From positions 1-60,842 of the forward strand of contig NCSJ02000263.1 of the NCBI GenBank assembly GCA_002812745.2: DNA of 60,842 bases, read 5' to 3'. The notes beneath the pieces are model-generated. The model saw only the letters and a program-made list of their open reading frames with translations. It made no database searches and was not told where the DNA came from. The stretch comes from Scytalidium lignicola. Lineage: Eukaryota; Ascomycota; Leotiomycetes. The translations under genes and the position numbers were made by a program. Positions 1 through 11,392 of the stretch are shown here, one piece after another (the stretch's first letter is position 1; each line of letters starts with the position of its first letter).

Positions 1-1476
1 GCGGATCGGATGATGAGGTCATCGATAGCAAGCCTTCTAGTAGGAGCCGCCACGGCGGGTGGTGGTGCGTCGGATCGGAATTGCCGCTCTACTCTACATC
101 TGCATCCGACCACCACCCGAATCTTTCCTTTCGGCACATAATTAACCACGTGCATGAAATTATGATCTGTAGAGGCTCAATTCTTCACGTGATGAAGACT
201 ATTCTAGTGAGAAGGTATAATGCCGAGGGATACACTCAACTACAGTTATACAGTAGATTCTAAATCTTCTTGATTGAGTTTTTAGTAGCGCCTAGAAAAT
301 TGAGTTTTGAACATGTCGCTCAATTGTGAAGTACAATACTGCATCTTCAACTATTAGACTACCTATAGGTGCATTTCCTCTTCTCAATTTACCTTAGTTT
401 AAGCCATATTCTAAACCTATAAAGTAGTAGAGCGTAGATGTCTAAGTTGATATGATTTTGACAAGGTACGGGCAATATCCAGTTGCTAGGTCCCCATGTT
501 GGTGAGAATGATGTGATTTAAATAAGGGTAAATAAGGGCTTGAAACAGCTTCTCCGTGGGGAAAGTCTAAAATTACATAATACTGCATGATTCAAAGCTC
601 TCTCGTACAAAGTGGCGTCAGCCCGATAAAGGGACTGTTAATTCCTTCACAAAATCGCCTCAAAAGCGGGGTAGCCGTTAGGTAGCCGTAAAGTCCAATC
701 CTCAGAGTTCCTCTTAGCCACTTAAATAATGTTTTACAAAGAGCTATTCTTTTTAGTTAATTTATGATTCTATTACAGTACAATGGAGAAGAGATGTTAT
801 TATTCACCATTTTCCTCTCTAATTCCTCAATCCATCAGTATGCGGTTGCACAGCCCCAACAAGCGTAGTACAAATATTGAACTTGAAGGTATCAAAGATA
901 TAAAGGAGACTTGGGTAATTGAAACAAATTGCATTACTCGATAACTAGAGATGCTTGTGGCGTTAACTCTAACGTGGCGGCGCTGAAACCTGCATACACC
1001 ATTGGAGCGGAGGATTAACCTTATCGCTGTTTTCAAGCCATCAAAAACAAGGCGCAGTGTATGTTTAATCCATCTCGGGAGAGAAGGGATTCTAGAAAAG
1101 GAACGCAGGAACAAGTCGACGCAAGAAGATGATCATTCATTGCGCGAGAAAGTCGCGCCATACCTCAATCCTACGTATGGCTTGCAGAGAATGATTCTCA
1201 CTGGGTTACATGACAAGGATGGGGGACGTGGGAATGCATGTGTCAAGGAATCATCAGCACTTTTTTCAATCCTGCCACCAACAGGGAAGGTCCAAGCCTT
1301 TGCGATGCGGGGGATAGAACAGGATGGGCGAAGATCGTCATCGCCACAGAATACCAAGAGAATAAAGTGAAAAAGATCTTACAAATCTTCCTAAATATTA
1401 AATCCACCCGACAAAACAACAGTAAAAGCCCATCGTCACAATTCAATCGCGGTCCACGAAACAGACAGCGAAGAAG
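1..1476. other. Intergenic, upstream of amino-acid permease
   Basis: No convincing gene is seen. Short open frames on both strands lack recognisable motifs or plausible splicing. The last few hundred bases presumably hold the promoter of the permease, but I could not identify a specific control site. Confidence 0.5.
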
Positions 1477-3159
1477 ATGGCGACCATAGAGTCTAAGTAC
1501 AATAATGATGGGTTCAAGAGCGAGGAGCAGGAGGCAACCGCCGAGTATGTTTTGGCAAGGGGACATCACCAACTTGAGCGCGGCCTGAAGAGTCGTCACA
1601 TCCAATTCTTGGCCTTAGGTATGGCAGCACTTTCTACATTTTGGAACTTGAACAATTGAACTGACAATCAAACAGGAGGTGCGATTGGAACGGGTCTCTT
1701 CGTTGGATCTGGTGGCATCCTCGCCGATACTGGTCCGGCACCGTTGTTCATGGGCTACCTCACCCTGATGTTTGTTGTCTGGTGCGTGATGAATAACCTG
1801 GCAGAGATGGTGACCCTCCTCCCGATGAGGGGTATCTCAATACCCTATTTCGTTGGGCGCTTCGTGGACCCTAGTCTGGCTTTTGCAGCTGGTTGGAACT
1901 ACTGGTACGCCTACGCTATGCTGGTGGCAGCTGAGACCAGTGCTGCAGCTATAGTGCTCGATTACTGGAAAGTCAATGTCAATGTCGCGGTGTGGATTAC
2001 CATGGTCTTGATCATCATCTTGCTTCTCAACGTCATCGCTGTGTCATTCTTTGGGGAGGCCGAGTTCTGGTTCGCAAGTATCAAGCTCATCACGATCCTC
2101 GGTCTCATCATACTTGGAGTAGTCCTCTTTTTCGGAGGAGGCCCTAACCACGATCGACTCGGTTTCAGATATTGGGATGATCCGGGGGCATTTAAGGAAT
2201 ATATGGCTCCTGGAGCAACGGGGCGATTCCTGGCTTACTGGCATGCATTCGTCAAGGCAGGCTTCGCATTTATTACTTCCCCTGAACTCATCGCCATTGC
2301 AGCTGGAGAGACCGTTGATCCCCGTCGGAACATCCCAAAGGCTGCCAGACGATTCGTCTGGAGACTGGCTATATTCTATGGTTTCTCATCCCTCATAATT
2401 GGTGTCATCGTACCGTCTAATGACATGAACTTGCTCGGGGAATCAAATGCCAGCGCGAGTCCATTTGTGCTTGGGATTCAGAGAGCTAGCATCAGCGGTT
2501 TGAATCATGCCATAAATGCAGCGATCTTAACATCTGCCTGGTCTGCTGGAAATTCTTTCCTATATTCAGGCTCCCGTGTCCTCTATTCAATGTCACTTAG
2601 TGACCAAGCACCAAAGTTTTTCAGCATCACCAACAAACGCGGTGTGCCGTATGTCGCCGTCCTCTTCACTTGGTCGATCTCCCTGCTCTCCTACCTTAAC
2701 GTCTCCAATACAGGTGTCACCGTCTTCAATTGGTTTGTGAACATTTCTACAATCTCTGGGTTCATTGCCTGGATTGTTGTCATGATCACTTACCTCCGTT
2801 TCCGCAAAGCATTCGAGTATCACGGTCTCCTACATACTCTCCCATACAGGACGCCCTTCCAGCCTTACGTCACATACTTTGTGCTTTTCGTCATCAGCCT
2901 CCTCACATTAACGAATGGCTTTCAAGTTTTCTGGCCTAACAAGTTCAACGCATCGGATTTTCTCGCAGCGTACATCACACTGCCCATCTTCCTAGCGCTC
3001 TACCTTGGGCACAAGATATACTTCCGTACCCCCTTTGCAATCAAAGTGGAGGATATAGACATCGTGACAGGAAAGAGAGAAATGGACGAACTAGCTGAGA
3101 TGGAAGTACCGCGTGATCCACAGAACTGGCTACAGAAAGTCTGGTTCTGGATTGCGTGA
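1477..3159 (+). CDS. Amino-acid permease (APC superfamily, fungal AAT/YAT type)
   Basis: A plasma-membrane amino acid/proton symporter is predicted. Two exons (1477-1618 and 1676-3159) are joined across a 57-nt intron and give 541 residues, the usual size for the family. The splice restores the hallmark first-helix motif GGAIGTGLFVGSGG right after a short soluble N-terminus. About twelve hydrophobic segments follow, with the family-typical stretch SPELIAIAAGET near the middle and YSMSLSDQAP-KFF in the second half. The C-terminus is a short acidic cytoplasmic tail. The start at 1477 is the first ATG in frame with the pre-intron exon and is preceded by a long spacer. Substrate range cannot be read from the sequence; general or proline/GABA-type permeases are equally possible. 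Confidence 0.9.
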
Positions 3160-5274
3160 TCTTGCTTGATGAGGGATGTAAAAATAAATATGTAGTTAGA
3201 CACTACACGACTAAATATATAGACGACTAAATATATAGGGCAGAAATAAAGGGGGGACCATTACTGTACTTTAGCATGCTCATACTTAGCCCATATATCC
3301 TCACCTTGCACGAGAATTAGTGCAAGATAATGCTATATGTTAAAATTATGAAGTAGAGAATTCTTAGAACATTAAGCCATTAGTTGGCCAATTGGTGAAT
3401 CATCTTTGCTTTAAGTGTATATAGCACCTCTGTTGCTTCCGATCTAAAACTTTGTATTAACCTAAACGGCCTAGTTCCCCAAACTCTGGTTTAATTTCTA
3501 TCTTAATGGTTTAATCTCACTTTTAGTTGTTGGTCCAGAGGCATTTCATAGACTTTCTACTGTCTAAAACTATTTTTGTTTACGCAATTCGAGCCGAAGA
3601 GGTAGCTGCCATCCTGGGACTAAACCGCATTTTCGTATATCCCCTCAGATCCCATAAGCCATTTTGAACCACTTTTAGCGTCGCTGCCTTACAATTATCT
3701 CCGTTTTAGGAAAATGAAGGATTTTAAGTGGACAACGTCCCTGTATATAACTTTGGCCTAAGAAGCTTAAGCGACCTGAGGTCTGAGGGACGTGAGGGAA
3801 TAACCAGGAAGGATTTCAGGAGCCTCCATTATGTGTATGGTCAAGCTTTGCTTGTATTCCAAGACCAAATGCCGCTCTAGAAGTGCATGCAGAAGAGATT
3901 AATTATTTTCATTACCGTCCTAATAATATTGACATTTCTTTGAGTGTTTCCTTTAGTTATCGAAGAATAGACTGTAATAGGGTGAAATTATGAATAGGGG
4001 AGATATTTCGGCCTTGGACTTCAGGCACCAATAAGAGTATGACAGAGCGATGGACCTCACTGTAAATCTAAACATATTTCATTAGTTGTTACACGGCAGT
4101 TAACTTATAGTTATTAAGCATATCACTAGATTTACGATATAGATCTGTACAGAAAAGATGGTGAGCATGAATGCATAAATTACCTCGGTCCTGCCATTTC
4201 CTTGTTCACCGTTACGGCTGCTGACGGGTGTGACAAACTTATTAGTTATTAATTAGCTGCAAGCCTGGGAACTCCCGCCTAACAACGGTTTTCTTAACCC
4301 CAGAGGGGGGTACAACCGAATAAGTTGATAAATTTCACGGCTGTTACGGAACATCAGCAGTCAATATACCAGCTGTACAACACCGGTACACTTCCGTGCG
4401 ATGGGTGGTACTCCCGAAAATGACACCGAAAAGTGCGGGGTCCATGTATGATTCGGCATAGGATTATGAAACTATTATTAACTTGCTCTCTAATTCCTGG
4501 TTGAGAGTTTATATGAAAGGCCGGCAGTATGCCCGGAAATACGAGGGCACAGTGTCGATCCTCCTAGGGCTTCAAGCAGGTGTGATCGTAGAGAAATACT
4601 CTCTAGGACAATTTCAAAACTAAACTCCACTGTCTCATATCTGTACGGTATCAGGACTGACTAATTTCAATTATTCCTTTTACCCCTCAAGAATGGTTAT
4701 TAAAATGCGACATAGTGAACCATTTTGCATTGGTATATCTTGATTTCTTTTTGCCCGGTTCCCAAGGTCGGATTCTTAGCGATCACAGTCAGCCAGTCTA
4801 AAAGTACAGTAAGCGTTCCAGGAGCTTGTACATCTTGCTTGTCATATTATTGGAAGCCATTGGTGGAATCCGCTTCATCCAAAAAGTTCGGTCTGATGTT
4901 TTGCACTACCCCTCAGGATGCGCCTTGTTCCGCGGATAACCTTCCTACACCTCAATTGGGGAATTAAAGGCCTTCAACTTACCACGGGTGCTGGCAGCCT
5001 GTCACACTTGCCCAATTATCCATCTCTATTTCTCTTTCCCCCCCTGCCGGGTAAATAGATGATCTACAAACAAGTTTTAGAAATCAGACGAAATATCAGC
5101 CGACCATGGAGAGGAGTTAGTCTTAGATTCTTGATTCTTTCTATATAGCTCAAGGTCTATGAATTTTTCTGAGTTTATGTATTACCGACCTTGAGAGGTA
5201 AGATGTAAGACACAAAATAGGATCTTATTTATCTCTGTCTATGCATTAAATAGTTGCCAGCTCTTCTGGGCACA
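3160..5274. other. AT-rich intergenic spacer
   Basis: About 2.1 kb without a supportable gene. A 16-bp direct tandem duplication (CGACTAAATATATAG-type) lies at 3208-3239 just after the permease stop, probably in its 3' UTR. A TATATAG element at about 5142-5148 lies roughly 130 bp before the GH3 start and could be its TATA box. I saw no GGCTAA (XlnR-type) site in the proximal 300 bp. Confidence 0.45.
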
Positions 5275-8200
5275 ATGAAGAGTTTCACCAACTCCCTTCC
5301 TATATGGCTGGCGATCTTGGCATCAATTAGCTCTGCCAGTCCATCTTCGGCATCTCCAGCATCTAATTTAGCAACTCGCGCAGGTCAATGTCAACCTGCT
5401 TATAGTGCTACTATCGATTATGTAGGATGCTATCATGATCCCAATTCTCCTCGTGATCTCTCTGGACCATTCTTAACGGTTGGGGACTTGAACTCGCCCC
5501 AATATTGCGCAAACATATGTGGAGCTGCAGGATACTCTTATTCTGGTGTGGAATTTGCAATGTGAGTTTAGAGCCCATTTTAGTATCTGAATTATTAGAC
5601 ACAGACATCTAAAGGTGTTTGTAGCCAATGCTTTTGCGGAAATCAAATTGAGGACACCGCCACCAAGGCTTCAGATAGCGATTGTACCAGTCCTTGCCCA
5701 GCAGCTCCGAGTGAAACATGTGGCGGTGGTAATATGTAAGCCATATACGAAACTTAGACCATAAAGTTTAATACTAAACAACTCTCTATATAGGATTAAT
5801 ATTTATTCCATCACTAACCCAGAACCTAATCCACGTATACCATCGTTCCCGGATTGTACGAGAGATCCACTCTGCTCTAATGATGTTTGTGACACGACAT
5901 TAAGCATTCAAGAGCGAGCTGCTGCTCTTGTCAATGCCATGACATTGGATGAAAAAGTTTCCAACGTTGGAAGTGCTGCGCCAGGAAGTTCTAGACTGGC
6001 GTTACCCGCCTATCCTTGGCAAAATGAAGCTCTCCACGGAGTAGCTGGTAGCACTGGTGTACAATTCCAAAGTCCAGGAGCTAATTTCAGTGCCGCAACT
6101 AGCTTCCCTATGCCAATCCTCATGTCAGCTTCCTTTGACGATGCTCTAATCAATGCTGTCGCAACCGCTATTAGCACTGAAGCTCGAGCCTTTGGAAATG
6201 CTGGATTTGCTGGTCTGGACTTTTGGACGCCAAATATCAACCCGTATCGCGATCCTCGATGGGGAAGAGGTATGGAGACACCGGGAGAAGACATCTATCA
6301 CATACAGAAGTATGTCTATAGTCTTGTGACCGGTCTTCAAGGCGGTGTTACTCCCGAATACAATAGAATTATCGCAACCTGCAAGCACTTTGCAGCGTAC
6401 GATATTGAGAATGGCCGAACTGGCAACGATGAAAACCCTTCTCCACAGGATTTAGCGGATTTTTATTTCCAGCCCTTCAAAACCTGTGTGAGGGATGCAA
6501 AAGTTGTTTCCGTCATGTGCTCCTACAATGCCGTGGACGGAATTCCGGCGTGTGCGAGTGACTACCTTTTGCAAAATGTTTTGCGAGAGCACTGGGGATT
6601 TACTGAGGCGTACAATTACGTAGTATCTGATTGCGACGCTGTGCAGAATGTATTTGATCCTCATAATTATGTTTCAGGATATCCAGAAGCGGCAGGCGTC
6701 TCTCTAAATGCTGGTACGGATCTCGACTGTGGTTCTACATATGACTACTTGAATGTTTCAGTGCTATCCAATATAACTACCGAAGCAACTCTAGACAAGT
6801 CATTGACGCGCCTCTATTCCGCCCTCATCCAAGTTGGTTACTTCGATTATACAAATACGCCATACAGCTCACTTTCCTGGTCAGATGTCAACACCACACA
6901 ATCTCAGAATTTGGCCTACCAAGCTGCAGTCGAAGGCTTCGCACTCCTGAAGAACGATGGCACCTTACCTCTACCAAAGCAACTTTCAAATGTGGCTATA
7001 ATTGGACCATGGGCAAACGCAACAACCCAAATGCAAGGTAATTATGCTGGTACAGCACCGTTCTTAGTTAGTCCTCTCAGTACCTTCCAGAGCCATTGGT
7101 CGAACGTCCAATACGCACCAGGCGCCGACATTAACTCTGAGAGCACATCAAATTTTGCTACTGCCATCTCTGCAGCACAGGCTTCAGATTATATCATCTA
7201 CCTTGGTGGGATCGATATTACTGTAGAAAACGAAGGATTTGACCGCTCATCGATAGCATGGCCTGGGAATCAGCTTGATCTAATTGGTCAATTGGCCAAT
7301 CTTGGAAAACCATTAGTTGTTGTACAATTTGGTGGCGGTCAAATCGACGACAGTTCTTTGCTCAGCAATACCGGAGTGAACTCAATCCTGTGGGCAGGAT
7401 ACCCAGGTCAAGATGGTGGTAATGCGGTAGTAGATGCTCTTACTGGAACTGCCTCCGTGGCTGGGAGGCTGCCGATTACTCAGTATCCAGCAGACTATGT
7501 TGACGGGTTGAATATTCAGGATATGAATTTGAGGCCTAGCTCCGGATTCCCAGGGAGAACTTACAAGTGGTATACCGGAACACCCGTACTGCCATTCGGA
7601 TATGGATTGCATTACACCAATTTCTCTTTTACATGGGAGACCCCGAGCACCACATCATACTCCATCTCATCACTGGTGAACAATGCCCCTGGCCCTTTTA
7701 AAGATCAGGCTACATTTGTTACCTTCACCGTCAGTGTAACAAACACTGGTGGACACGCAAACGTGGCATCCGACTACGTTGGCTTACTATTCCTCTCGTC
7801 CACCAACGCAGGCCCGGCACCATATCCAAATAAACAACTTGTTGCTTACGGACGACTTCATAACATCGGTGTCGGATCAACTCAGCAACTTACTTTGACA
7901 GTTGACCTTGCAGCATTGATGTTAGCAGACACAAATGGAAACATGTACATATATCCAGGAGATTATACCTTAGCGTTCGACATAGACAACAAGCTAAGCT
8001 TTAAGTTCACCTTGACGGGCTCTGCCACTCTCATAGATGCCCTACCCCGGAACCTAGCCAATGTGGTTGCATTTGAGGACCTTGGTTGCTATCAGGACAC
8101 TACAAACAACGCAGGCTCTACTACTGTTTTATCTGGACCAACGATCCAGGTCGGTCAATTAAATTATCCACAACAATGTGTGAACGATTGTGCCGCTCAG

Positions 8201-8509
8201 GGGTATCATTATGCCGGAGTTAAAGAAACGTGCGTATCATCCTTTTTCCTCTCACAAATTCAGTCTTCTTGAAAATACTAATATGTGAATAGTCAATGCT
8301 TTTGTGGTAGTTCGATTGCTCCTAACCATTCTCCAGCCTCTGCAGGATCGTGTAGCTCAACATGTCCTGGAGATGCTGCAGAATTTTGCGGAGCGGCTGA
8401 TTTGTAAGTCCCATTAGGCATACTCCTAAATTGTGCTCTAACAAATATATATAGCATTAACGTCTTCAATTCAACACTATCTACATCCTTACAACCACCT
8501 TCGTCTTAG
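5275..8509 (+). CDS. Secreted GH3 beta-xylosidase with N- and C-terminal WSC domains
   Basis: Predicted extracellular exo-1,4-beta-xylosidase releasing xylose from xylo-oligosaccharides. Five exons (5275-5561, 5625-5735, 5794-8229, 8293-8403, 8455-8509) give 999 residues with consistent phases. Order: signal peptide (about 1-22), WSC domain (about 49-138; Y-V-G-C-Y, then C-F-C-G-N), GH3 N-terminal barrel, GH3 C-terminal domain, fibronectin-III-like domain, and a second WSC domain (about 890-985; L-G-C-Y, then C-F-C-G). The nucleophile region YVVSDCDAV puts the Asp at about 412, and VENEGFDR (about 611-618) carries the expected acid/base Glu; these motifs and WPGNQLDLI fit the xylosidase subgroup. 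Start 5275 was chosen over 5254 because the signal peptide begins there. WSC domains usually bind glycans, so wall or substrate anchoring is likely (inference). Two WSC domains flanking GH3 are unusual in my experience. Confidence 0.92.
5419..5800 (+). repeat. WSC module copy 1, including its two introns
   Basis: This encodes the N-terminal WSC domain of the GH3 protein. Its splice layout is matched by the copy at 8072-8470: an intron just before the CFCG motif in the same phase, a middle exon of exactly 111 nt (5625-5735), and a second intron before an I-N-(I/V)-(Y/F) strand. The middle exons both begin with CAATGCTTTTG. This is best explained by duplication of an intron-containing module. 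Confidence 0.75.
8072..8470 (+). repeat. WSC module copy 2, including its two introns
   Basis: C-terminal partner of the module at 5419-5800. It has the same intron positions and phases and a middle exon of the same 111-nt length (8293-8403). Coding sequence has diverged, but the cysteine pattern is kept. Confidence 0.75.
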
Positions 8510-9271
8510 TCAACTAAGTGGGAATAACTAGATTTGAATCTGGATAGATCCGCCTCATAGCTGACTACAAATATATCTAAGGATCAAAATTTTGTATCTC
8601 TTTTAATATTGTAAATAGTTTTAAGAAACCGTGAATACAAATAAGGAAAATCCCTAAAATATTTCAGTGATTACTGCTCAACTATATTTATCAACGTTAA
8701 CGGAGGATTTAAATAAATCACATTGGAATTCTAACAAATAGAGACGAAATAAATAGTTTAGAATGGAGGCACCAGAATTAAAATAAATAAAAAATCATAG
8801 TACTTTTAGTTATAGTAGCCCTTCATCAAGATCAAGCTCTCCCTCGACAATCCTGTCACTTGAATCACGAATCCGGTACAAACTATTACTCTGTCCAAGT
8901 TCCATCATTCTGTAAAGTTGGCATTTGAGAGTAAGGATCAAAATTAATTCGTAAGATTTTTCGTTTAGTTGATTCTTATTATGTTATAATAAAAGCTTAG
9001 CCAAAGTATAAACTATATATTAAACGTAGGGATTAACATAGTTGCTTAACTTTCACTTCAGTAATGTTATTATCCAACCTTCTTACCAATTTTCTGTATC
9101 ACCTAATTCTTACATGCTCTATCAGCCATATTATTATATCTTGTTTCTCTTTTTTAAAGACAACATATTTGTCTTCCTCCGGCAATTAAACCACTCCTAG
9201 GCAGAACCGATTATTGTAATAGCAGTTCTAAGACGAGCGCTAAAACGCTAAATAATGATACACTAGAAAAG
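8510..9271. other. AT-rich intergenic spacer
   Basis: Very AT-rich with many stops in all frames. No gene, repeat family or structured element could be supported. It separates the convergent GH3 gene and the unplaced minus-strand gene. Confidence 0.45.
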
Positions 9272-10157
9272 TCACACGGAAAATAGTTGTTTTTCTTTAC
9301 ACTGGAATCTCTTTTGGTATTTCATGTCCAGCCTCAGGCTTAACACACAAAGCAGCTCTGCATGTGTGATGATCCCTAAACGCACCGCATCGTGCATCAG
9401 GGCGAACAGGTCGTGCTGACTGATGCCGCGGCGCACGCGTCCTATGCAGCTAGTTAGCTAATATACTCGGTGTTTTCTATTCCAAGAACATACTCTTCAT
9501 ATTAGGGTCCCTTCCCTTTCGGACCTTGATATCATACTTTTTCAGGCATGACCGCGGATACTCTGTCTTCAGCCCTATCGGATGACCCAGACTGGTGACG
9601 GTGTAGTCGAGCCCGCCTTTCTCGGTCTTAAACTGGAAATACTTAGGAGGGTCTACCGTTACACGGCACACGTGGTGTTAGCCAGTCTAGCTTGGTTACC
9701 GGGAGAGGGTAGAGAAGCTACGGACCACTTTTTTTGATCACGTCCTTCGGGTTCACCACTTCCAGCTTGAGCTTACTTGGATCTACAAACGCCTTTGCCA
9801 GCGTGTTGCGAATGATATCGTCATCCTCTTTTCCCTAGTGAGTCCTTCAAATCTCCCAAACGTAGTGGTTGGTATGATTCTTAACTTACTGTAGATTATG
9901 ATGCCGTGCTCAAACCGGGATTCTCCTGAGTAGCAGATGAGGAAGAACACATCAACAAACCCGATTAGTCGTACCTTGCCCGCCCACCGTTCACCATCGA
10001 TGAGGATATCCCATGGATGAATGTCGCTGTTGAGAAGTCCTTGTCAGCCTCAGTGAAGTCAGATATCTGAGCTGCAAAATACGCACTAATCGCACTCCAA
10101 GCTCTTCAGATCAACAGACCGGTCAAAGATATCAAGAATTCGGTGATAGGACGCCAT
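9272..10157 (-). CDS. Unrecognised five-exon gene, 212 aa
   Basis: I do not recognise the product. It is easily missed because every exon is short. On the minus strand, exons 10157-10087, 10026-9890, 9827-9726, 9652-9494 and 9441-9272 join in consistent phase without a stop and end at TGA. Donors include GTGCGT, GTAAGT, GTCCGT and GTATGT. Visible segments are an N-terminal MASYHRILDIFDRSVDL, a central DIHPWDILIDGERW followed by a hydrophobic strand, a charged middle rich in Lys and Asp, and a helical C-terminus with QHDLFALMHDAVRLGIITH. DIHPWDIL resembles the HGDxHPxN loop of phosphotransferase-type kinases but lacks the Gly and Asn, so I do not assign a kinase. The acceptor of exon 3 (AAAAG) is weak; an indel there is the main alternative. 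Neighbours (HET gene, decayed gene) suggest accessory DNA. Confidence 0.5.
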
Positions 10158-11392
10158 GGAAGAAGTCAGGCAGCGGGCTGTCTAAGAGGAATTTAATTGT
10201 AGTCAGAGACAGGAGCGTGATAAGGAGAAATGGGTAATAAGCCGTGTTTGAAGAGGGCTATGTTCCACAACCCCGCTCCATTCAAGCATCTACTAGAGCA
10301 GGAGATAGAGATGAATGAGGCTGAAGGGCTCAGAGAAAGCAACTGATATTGGCACTGACACACAAGCTACCATGTGCCTCTTGCAGCACCCTGCAGCTTT
10401 GATATATGAATGCGGAGCAGCAGAAGGGTGTGGGGGTTGAGCTACTCACGTCGAATGCATCAACCTTTCACACAAACTAAGACGAAAAGAGACACCAGCG
10501 CTCTTGCAAATGAATACCAGGTAGCTAATCCTGCAGTCACCGATCGTCAGGTAGCACCTCAGATGCAACATTAATCGGTCACAATAAACACAGTGTGAAG
10601 AGTTGAATATAGCGAGAGCCTCGCGAGGAATCACATCTAGAGCAACAGTCACTTCTTAATAACTCTGCATACCAAGGCCTGTTATTATTTCAAAGAAGAT
10701 ACAGTCCAATAAAATTTCAGAGAGCTCGGAACCTTGTCTGATATAAACACTTTTGTAGAATAGAACAACCAGAAGAACGAGGGAAGCTCGTCAAGGCTTA
10801 GTTCATTGGGATGTTCGGGATAGTAGGCTGTGCTGAACAGACGTGCCAATCAAATTCAAACACTCTCTCTCCCTCTTTGGGACCATCCGGAAGGAGATTA
10901 CAGACAGTCTCCATTATACGTGTGTGATTTCCAGCCTGTCATTTGAAAATTGCGAAGAAATTGCAAGGAATTGAAAGTTTTCAGCTGCCTTCATCGTGCA
11001 GATAGCTTCGCCGTGCATATGGCGAGGCTTTGTACTTGCCAATCATATCCGAGTTTTGACAAAGCCCGACCCCAGCCCTCCTAACCTCTTTACTCATGGA
11101 GAATTATCCCTTCAATTCTAGGGCAGCATCGGTTCAATGCTGCCCGCTGGAGGCTCTGTTGTTCAAGAGAATATGGAGAATGGCAGCTAACAATGAGATT
11201 ACCCCCACCAGTGACAACTTAAACAAGCTGGATCCCGAGGTTGTCTGTGAAGTTGTCATGCCACTTAATACGGTGTTCTATTGTTGGATTGCCATTTGTC
11301 TTGAGTGGCCCTCTAGTTCTCATATTCTCAACCCCTTGTACCTTCTCGGAAGCTGCCATCGACTACAGTAATTAGTAACCTTTACTGACAAA
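10158..11392. other. Spacer before the HET gene, with possible upstream exon
   Basis: No independent gene is supported. An open stretch from 11096 contains an ATG at 11186 whose frame could splice at 11246 (donor GTGAAG) to 11376, joining in phase with the HET reading frame through the sequence TFTDKM. That would add an N-terminal exon to the HET gene. It is frame-consistent but unproven. Confidence 0.35.

Noticed and set aside
9890..10026. Aminoglycoside-phosphotransferase-like kinase motif in DIHPWDIL
   Set aside because: The conserved Gly of HGD and the Asn of the HPxN loop are absent, and no glycine loop or DFG-like motif is seen elsewhere in the spliced protein.
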